From Phoronis australis (taxonomy: Eukaryota; Phoronida; Phoronidae), in NCBI GenBank assembly GCA_002633005.1, contig NMRA01000238.1, forward strand, positions 374,001 through 434,000: a stretch of DNA of 60,000 nt, written 5' to 3'. The notes beneath the pieces are model-generated. The model was not told the origin of the DNA. It made no database searches and saw only the letters and a program-made list of their open reading frames with translations. Shown one piece after another: positions 35,101 to 44,100 of this stretch. The translations under genes and the position numbers were made by a program. Position 1 is the stretch's first letter. Each line of letters opens with the position of its first letter.

Positions 35101-38100
35101 GTTTCAGATCTTTGAGAAGGCCCTTGAAGAGCCCAAGTTTAGTTCCCTTTACGCCCAGCTATGTCACCGTCTTAGCGACGACGTCCCCAATTTTGACCCG
35201 CCCAACTCGAACACAGTAGTAAGTACCAGATCTGTGTATCTTACACAAGGCATGGCTATTTATGTGGAAGTTCATTTTGAAGCACACAAGTATTCACCTA
35301 CAGTAAGAAACCTTAAGTGACCTGTTTGCTAGTGACTAAAACATATAATACTCTATGGTTAGTGCACTGTAGTAATAGTTGAATTTGTACCCCACGCCCT
35401 TGCAATAGTCATTTCCGACGTAGAGACAATATGATGTAATATGCATTGTCACTAGATAGCGACTGAGTAGATGATTGTCAGTGTTCTGCATTCTTCAACA
35501 GATTTAATGCAGTGGCAAATTTTGCAGCTTATTTATAAATTGTCTGTAACCATCATGCTGTCATAGCGCCAGTATTGTGTGGTAAGAATTGACCATTCTC
35601 ACATGATGTTCAACGTCTCAAAGTGTCCATGAATGAAATCAATCGCATTTTGTGCCTGTCAGCTAATATTTGGCCGCTGTTGAGAATGGATTGAAGATTA
35701 CAAGCACAAGAGCCAGAGTGTTAAGTAAAGTAGGCTGACAAATAATGACTGCTGTATGAGAATTATAGGTTCCGTTTTGAAATGCAGTTGTATTTTACAG
35801 ACTTTCCGTAGACTTCTGCTGAGCAAGTGCCAAGATGAGTTTGAAAATAGGTCAAAGGCTGCCTCGGAAGGTAAGAGTCAAAAGGGTAACTGGTTATCCC
35901 AAGACTGAAGTGTTTCTATTGATTACATTTTGGAGTCGTTCGAAATAATTAGTTGGAATTCCAGATTTTACATAGTTGAAATCACACACTGTATTTTACT
36001 TATGTGCAATATTGTGTCCTGATTTGGATTTACTGTAATTTTATTCTACTTTGATATGCTTGTGCTGTGAGGGCTTTAATTGTCGGTATTTGTTCTGTAG
36101 CCTTTGACAAGAGCCAGTCAGAGGAGGATGAAGACTCCTTCCAATATGCCAAGCGAAAAATGTTGGGAAACATCAAGTTCATTGGTGAGTTGTCTGGCTG
36201 AGTGACTCAAGCCCGATATTTGATGACCAGGGGTTTAAAAAAAAACAGTGCAGGTGGCCTGATGTCATTTGCGGTGCATCAGACGTGCGCAGGCCTCATG
36301 GTTGGGCCTATTGCACAAAACACCTGAGTTAAAGCTCGAGAGTCCTGTTATGGTTCTTCGTGACGGAAGTTTTCAAGTCTGCCCATCTTCTTTAAGAAAA
36401 CGGACAGACTTTTCCATTTGTTGCCATGCACTATATGTTGTGGGCAGGGGTTTAACCTCTGCGTCCGACTTGAAAATTGGGTGGTATGCTTAGACTTAAC
36501 GTGCAAATTTTTACTTGAATCATGCGGCATCATTGGTTAAACTTTGAGTCTTTAATTGAATCTGAGTTCAAAGGTTAGACCCTGGGCATGGTTGTAAAAT
36601 GCTCGCAGTAAACTATGACAAAAACATTTAAATGTCTTGAGTTTATCTGCTCATGATGTGAAGTAGTTATTGATAAATCTTAGTGAAGGATGATTTGCAG
36701 TCATTCGAAGGTTTCCCATTTTTTTACTGCATACTTCTGGCTGGCGCAACATGTAACATGTTGTGAAGGATAGAAAAGCCAGTTCATTGTCGTAACATTG
36801 ACTGGCAGTCTTGTAAATACCCTCAGGTGTTTAATGCAATGTTGCCTGCCCACGTCTGATGGGCTGCAATTGGCATTAGACCACTCGCACTCTTTCTATG
36901 TATCCCAATAGAAGAATGTGTGTTCTTCATTTTCCTTTGTTTAGAAGGGCCAAAGAGGTTATGCCCCCCCCTAAAATTAAATGGTCTGAACTGAGACTCA
37001 ACAATTCAACATATGTGGGTTGTCTAAGCATTACCTATCTGAATACGTTTTGCTTATTAACTTCACATTCAGATGCCCACCCCTAGTTCTAATTCCTTTA
37101 CTCTGGCCTTGTTATGTTACTGCCTTATGGTGAAGTGGTTGCTGTGTTTGTGTCTAGGTGAACTGGGCAAGCTGCGCATGTTGCCGGAGCTCATCCTGCA
37201 CCGCTGTATCAAACAGCTGCTGGAGAAGAAGAAGAACATGGCGCTGGCGGACATGGGCGAGGACTTGGAATGTCTCTGTCAAATCATGCAGACCGTCGGC
37301 CGAATCCTTGACCATGATAAAGCCAAGGTAAGTAGTTGTTGGGGGGCTTGGAGTGTTTGTCAGGTCATGTAGACCGTCGACATAATCCGTAACTTTGAGA
37401 ATGTTGAGGTATGAGTTTATTGGACAAACTTTATGGGTATCTATCAAATTATGCTGACCATTGGCCGAATTATTAGCTATGAATCATTAGCTATGACGAA
37501 AGCAAGGTAAGTGCTGTTAGGAGAGGAGAGGCTTGGAGGGCAGGCTCTGTCAGTTGTGCAGGCTGTCGTCTGAATATGTGATAAGAACAAGGTCAAGGTC
37601 AAGTGGCTGTAGGATGGGAGAAAGTTGGAGTGTTTGTTAGGTTATGCGGATTGTCAGTCGAATGTTCTATTTTGACAAAGCCATGGTAGGTTGCTGTTAG
37701 AGGGCTTGGATTGTCTTTGTCAAATCCTGCAGATTGTAGGCTGAATCCTTGATTGTGACAAACCCAAGGCAAGTGGCCTTTAGAGGAACCTATTGTGCTA
37801 GTATTCAGTTACGGTTGAAATAGAATATTTCAGGGCCTCGTAAATTGATTTTGCATCAGTTATTAATTAAAAGCAGTTTCATTGCGCTAGATTGTTTTGG
37901 AAGAATTCCCCCAATTGAATGCTTCCTCGATTTGGCCACGCATCGATCGAGATAGGATCTTGGTTGCAATCATGTTTGACATCTAATTTGAAAAGACTTA
38001 TGTGTCATTGATCACAATAGCCCACTGTTTATCAATATTTATCTTTCCTGTTTTGCATATCAGGCCTTGATGGATCAGTACTTCACACGCATGAAGTCAT

Positions 38101-41100
38101 TCATGCAGAACCAGGATTTACCTCCACGTATTCGCTTTATGCTGCAGGACACGATTGAGCTGCGAGATAACAAGGTTAGTCATAACAACAAGGTTAGTCA
38201 TAACAACAATGACAGCATTAGCAGTCAGAGTTATGACACAAACTGCATTTTCATCTTGATCAAGAGCCCAAAGCTTTGTAGTATTGTGTTGCAATCTGGT
38301 TGGTGATTACTTGCAGCTGAAATCGTGCATGAGTTGCTGTCTGTTTCATAATTAACTTGACTGAAAGCTCGTAGCCCCCAAGGGTCAAATAAACCGACAC
38401 ACAAAATTGTTTTAGGGTCTCATTTTATTTATGACGATGAGGTAGGAGAGTTTGTTGGCAGAATAAGCACTATGATGAGATAGTTGATTGAAATTTCCAG
38501 TAGCACCCCACATTCGCATTACCCAACTCCAAATTCCCTGTGCAGTGGTAGTGAAATGAGGGTCCTACCTACATACATTGCCATCAAATAACCTTTGGCT
38601 CACACATCTCCATGTTGATGAATAGCTATCTGCTATCACTCTAAATTTACATAGAAAGAACTGTACTCATTAGCGCCACCTAGTAGATTGTCACTTCTAG
38701 TACCTAGTGCTACGGTTCATTGTTGTTTCAGTGGGTTCCTAGGAACACTGGTAAGGACCAAAAGCTGCGGACGATAATGGAGATCCGACAGGATGCCGCG
38801 AAAGACCTTGGCTACTTCTTACCACCCTCTGGTAGTCGCGGCATGCACTCTCGCACCAATGGATTCGATGACTCTGATGCAATGATGGACATGTTTAGTG
38901 GCATACCCCAAGGGGTCCTGGGTGAGTAATGACGGGATGTGGTTCTCAAATTTAATTTGCATTTTTTAAGTGATGGTAACAGTGGTTAACACAGGACAGA
39001 TACAGTGTTTTAGCCTGTAGGAGTGTACAGTTGACATTTTACATGGTTTATCAAGCATTGTTGAGTAAGGGAGTTATATACATTTTAAAGCTCCATTTTG
39101 TCCTGTTTAGCTGACTAAGAAACGAAAATAAAATTGTGCCTTTTACTTGTTTAAAATCGGTCTCTCAATATTCCACGTTACAGCTAATGCACACATGCGC
39201 CATTTTTGAATTGGTAATTTTAGGGTTGGTCAACCGCAATTGAGTCGCACATGGTTTCCATGTTTTTGTTGGTAAAGGAATTAGAATCATTTCTTTAAGA
39301 GCTGTGAGACTAATTTTCTGGGAGTTAAAGGCTTCATTTGATTTTCACTTTTTAGCCAACTAATTGGTACAGACTGCATGGTTTTAGTAAGCTTTCCTGT
39401 TTGTGCTTATGTTTATGTATGTAGTTGTTGATCCTACTGAAAAGTTACTTACCATTTGTTCCTTTCTCTGTTCACTTCTAGCCAACAGTGGAATAGGAAC
39501 TGGACCGGGAGTCATTCGCGAGGATAGCTTTAATGGTCGCTACTCCCCTCAAATGGGCAACAGAGGGCGTGGCAATCAGAACAACCCTGGTATGTGGCTT
39601 GGCATTGCTCTGGTAAAACTTGGGGGGTTGTTAGCTCATCACGGCAATAGTCAGATGTAATCTGCCCGCATTTTGATGCCCAATATTCATTGAAGAAAAC
39701 TGCTATTCAAAATAGGGGCACGGTATATGCGACTATTCCTGCTCATCACTGTCAAAATATGTCTTCTAATAGTTAACCCACTGCTTCACGAGCATAAAAG
39801 GGCTTTATAGCTGAAATGCTTTTTGGGCCGTGCGACAGGATTTGATTGATTTCTGGCCATAGCGTTCACAAACAGTATTACTGTTGAATTCAGAGAGTTC
39901 CAGCAGAGTATTTAGAAGTTCTGCCTGTTGCTTGTTTATCCACCCTGCCCTCTGCCCTTAGTGAATCTGTAGTAGATTATTCTTGTTTCACTAATCATGG
40001 CTAATTTCATTATCTAGGCTACCAGTATAACAAACGCCAAGATGGCAACAGTCCTAAACAGCAGCGCCACCTGGCCAAGGGAAGTCCGCAGCAACAACAA
40101 CAACCACAGCAACTACAACAGAAACAACTCGGTATGTTTAATTGGGTCAGATTTGGGACCGGTGTGGTTGTGAGGTCAAACACAATCATTTCAGTTTGAG
40201 TGTGAAATTAGAGCCCCGGGTTTAATCGCCAGACTCAAGATTGGAGTGAATATTTGTAAGTTTACTCAAAACATGCGATACAATTGGTCACTTTTTAGTT
40301 AGATTTCAAGTACAGACGTTAGGCTCTGCCAATCCAAAATCACTACATTTTATAATTTCCTCCATTTTTTCAAAAATAGTTATAGTAAACTAGGGTATCA
40401 ATAGGCACTTACCAGTGTGATGTATAGACCTGAGCTTTCTCTTGCATGTGACTTAAGAAATGGTTGTCAACCTGTGTTATGCAATCATTGGGTCAATATG
40501 ATCTACTTCAGGGTAACGTAAAATGTGATTGAAGCATTCATGTGTGCTGTTCTTAAGAATGTCTTTATGATGAGCGATGGCATGATGTCATTATTGTTAT
40601 TGGGTAAATAACTTCTATCTAAGCACCCTACAGGTTAACTAATGAAGAATGTAGGCTTCATGGGTAACATTTTATGTGAATTTTTTAGTCTTGTCGAAAT
40701 TTGTCATGACTCTTTTGTCTCTACATTAGTCAACGGTCGCAGTGACCTGCCTCCGCGGTTCCAAAAGAAGTCCAACCATCCGAAGGGAGACAGTGGTGAT
40801 AAGATGGGCCCTGGTGATGAGATCAGCCTTCGACCAGCCATGAAGTTCACTCCTATGTTCAAACCTGGAACTCCCAACATGCTACCCAAGTCGGCGCAGG
40901 CCCCACCTGGATCCGGCCCCCTTGGGATGGGTCACATGTTGGATCCGTCGATGAACCCACTTCTTCAGAAACAGGTTAGCACTTTGGATCCAAGTTGTAA
41001 ATTAACTTATATTTTGGTACAAGTACCGGCTGGTATAGTAAACCAGCAAAGCCTGGAAAGTGATAGGTTACATCCGTGCCCGGAAACTGGTGTAAAGTTA

Positions 41101-44100
41101 AGAACATGATAATTTGATATAAGTGATTAACCATCATTTTATGTTATATCACACTTTCATGGATATCATGGAAACTGATGGAGAATGAAAACATAAGAGT
41201 GGAAGCCATGTCAAGGAGATGAGCGGACCCTGAAATAGCAATATTACGGCAACCAGGTCCTTCTGTTAGAGACACCTTGTGTGTAGGGTTTCCCTAAATG
41301 AATGACGGACAAAACGAAGGCTTTGTAAGAAACGAGACATGGTTCCTTTCAGTGCGTTTTTGTCATATTTCGGAAATATTCTTTAAAACTTATGGTACAT
41401 TTGGTGCCTTAAACTCTCTTAGCTTCACATTTTGGTCTTCATTCGATGTCGCTGCCACCTTTTTTCATTTATTTGCCCCTTATGTCTGAAGGTATGCCCA
41501 GATTTATGTTTGAAGTATGGTATATTCTCCACCTATTTTGCACATTTTTCAAAGGTCGATTACTTTGCTTCAAATAACGGAAACTTTACCAAATGTTGTT
41601 CTGTGACGTCTACACTGAGCGAAGCATGCTAATAATAGATATTATTTCTCTTATTGAGCTCTTTGACGAAAATAGCATTTCACTGGTCAGCCATGTTGTT
41701 TGCTATATAAGTGAAGAATTACTATGAGGGTTAAAATGGTGCCATTTTCCAAGTATACAGAAAGGCTTGGTACAATGTTTGTTTTTCTTCGACCACTCAG
41801 CAACCAATCACTATCAAGCAAGTACCTGCCCCGGACAAGGTCAAGAAGGAAGTGAAGAAAGCGCCCTCTAGGGAAGAGCTGAGAGAGCTGACTGCAACGC
41901 TTCTAACAGAGTTCCTCACGTCGCATAATCTAAGCGAGACTGTGAAGAGAGTCAGGGAGTTGAATGCACCCAAGAAGTGAGTAGATACTGTTAATGAAGG
42001 ATTAAAATATGAATAATGATATTGACATTGACTCGGTGTAATTGGTTGAGACAGACAAAGTACATGGTAAGTGTACACGTGACTCCACGATACTTCTTTT
42101 AATCACAGAAGTCCATTTTATGCTGTAATTTATTTTTGTTAAGTTAGTCGTAAGGTTTTGTTTCTATTCGCATTATCATTAATTTGCTTTTGATGTGATA
42201 ATTACCTGTTAAGAACCTTCCTCTTTTCTCACTGACAAAATCAGAAACCACAGGTGTGTCCAAGCATGTACGTCTCACTTGTTTCCGTTTTTATGTTCAG
42301 GTACTTACCGGAGATGTTGACTTACTTCATCACGCAAACGTTGGAGAAGTCTGACAGTGATCGCAATGATGCTAACAAACTGATGAGCAAGCTGAAGACT
42401 GAGGGAGTAATTACCTCTGACCAGTACATGGAGGTAAGTATGGGCTGTATTCAGAGGATTTCATTGACTGTAAATTTTCTGTTAGTGGCTCTGCTGCCAT
42501 TGTAGTACAGTTGTTGGCTCCTAAACATCCAGTGAGATCATGGATAGATAAGTTGGTGACGTGTAAACGATATCACGGAAAACACATTAGTCAATTTAAT
42601 GCACCAGGTCATTAGTGCCTTTTTCATGCTAGCTTGTCTAGTTATTCACATAACATTTATACCACTGATGTGTTTAATAACGCTGTTATTCCATTCGCTA
42701 GGTATTCTGCCCAGCCCTTAACAATACAAAATGTTTTAAAGTAAACTTGCTGTTATACATATTGGTGGTTACAAGTTGACTCCATCTTTGTCCAGGTTTG
42801 ATATCTTTCTAAAACTTTCTTCCTTGCTGCAGGCATTCCAGTCAGTTCTTGACAAGATGAAGGCCCTTGAGGTGGACGTGCCCCTAGTCAAGTCGTTCAT
42901 CGCCCGCTGCGCGGCCCACGCTGTCGCCACCAACGTGGTGCCCTTGGTGGAGATGAAAGAACCGATGGAGGAGGGCGCATACTACCCATTGTTCATGCTG
43001 GTGTTGCAGCAGCTACACAAGTTGAAGGATGAACAATGGTTGAGGACGACGTTCAATGAGAGCAAGATCAACCTGCATGACATGTTGCCTGGTAGGTTGA
43101 TGTGGTGTTCAGGGAGTATGGACTTTTTATTGGCTGATGTGTATGTAAATATGAGGGTTATATGCAAATGAATGACGTGATTGGGTGTTATGGTTGTATG
43201 CAAATGAGTAGTTAAGGATTGCATGGAATAAGGAATTATTATTGGCTGGTGTGTGTAAGAGTTGTGTGCAAATGGGTGGTCAAATGTATATAATGAGTAG
43301 GGCGGTTATTGGCTAATGATGTGTATAAAAATGTGGGTGGTGTGCTAGTGTGTGATGGAACATTTAATGGAGAAGTGAGTTATTATTGGCTGGTGTGTAT
43401 GTAAATGATGGCGTCACTTGGATGCATAGTATTGAACTATCTCATTGACTACAAAATGTACTCATGCTTATGTTATTGTATTAATGGTATACTTTAATAG
43501 TGCTTATTAAAGGCTTACTACTAAGTGTTAAACACTGTAATTTAGATGAATTGTTGTTGTATGAAGTCTAATCACAGACAGATTTACTTGTGTTAATTAA
43601 TGTGAAATTCCTGAATTGTTTTCCAGAGTCCGACCGATCTAAGGAGCGTATGATGGAAATCTTGGAAGACCGCGGTCTCAGTTTCATGTTTCCCTTGCTG
43701 AGAGTGCAGAACGAGCTCTGGCGCTACGTTCTACAGGAGCCCTCTGGTGGCGCCATCCACAAATGGATCAAGGACAATGTGGACGCAAGCCTACTGACGG
43801 AACCGGGACTTATCTACACTGTAGCACTTGTGTAAGTAACAGAAACACATGTAAACACAGTGTACACTTAGTTGTCATACTGTTATCACTTGTGTAAGAA
43901 ACAGAAACACATGTAAACACATGTAAACACAGTGTACACTTAGTNACGGTGTCATACTGTTATCACTTGTGTACGTAACAGAAACACATGTAAACACAGT
44001 GTACACTTAGTTGTCATACTGTTATCACTTGTGTAAGTAACAGAAACACTTGTAAACACAGTGTACACTTAGTTGTCATACTGTTATCTCTTCACTCTCC

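Noticed and set aside
38175-38306. Continuation of eIF4G2 exon 8 past the donor as coding
   Set aside because: The next homologous residues (WVPR) start at the acceptor 38732; the extra frame is intronic except for the possible 18-nt alternative donor.
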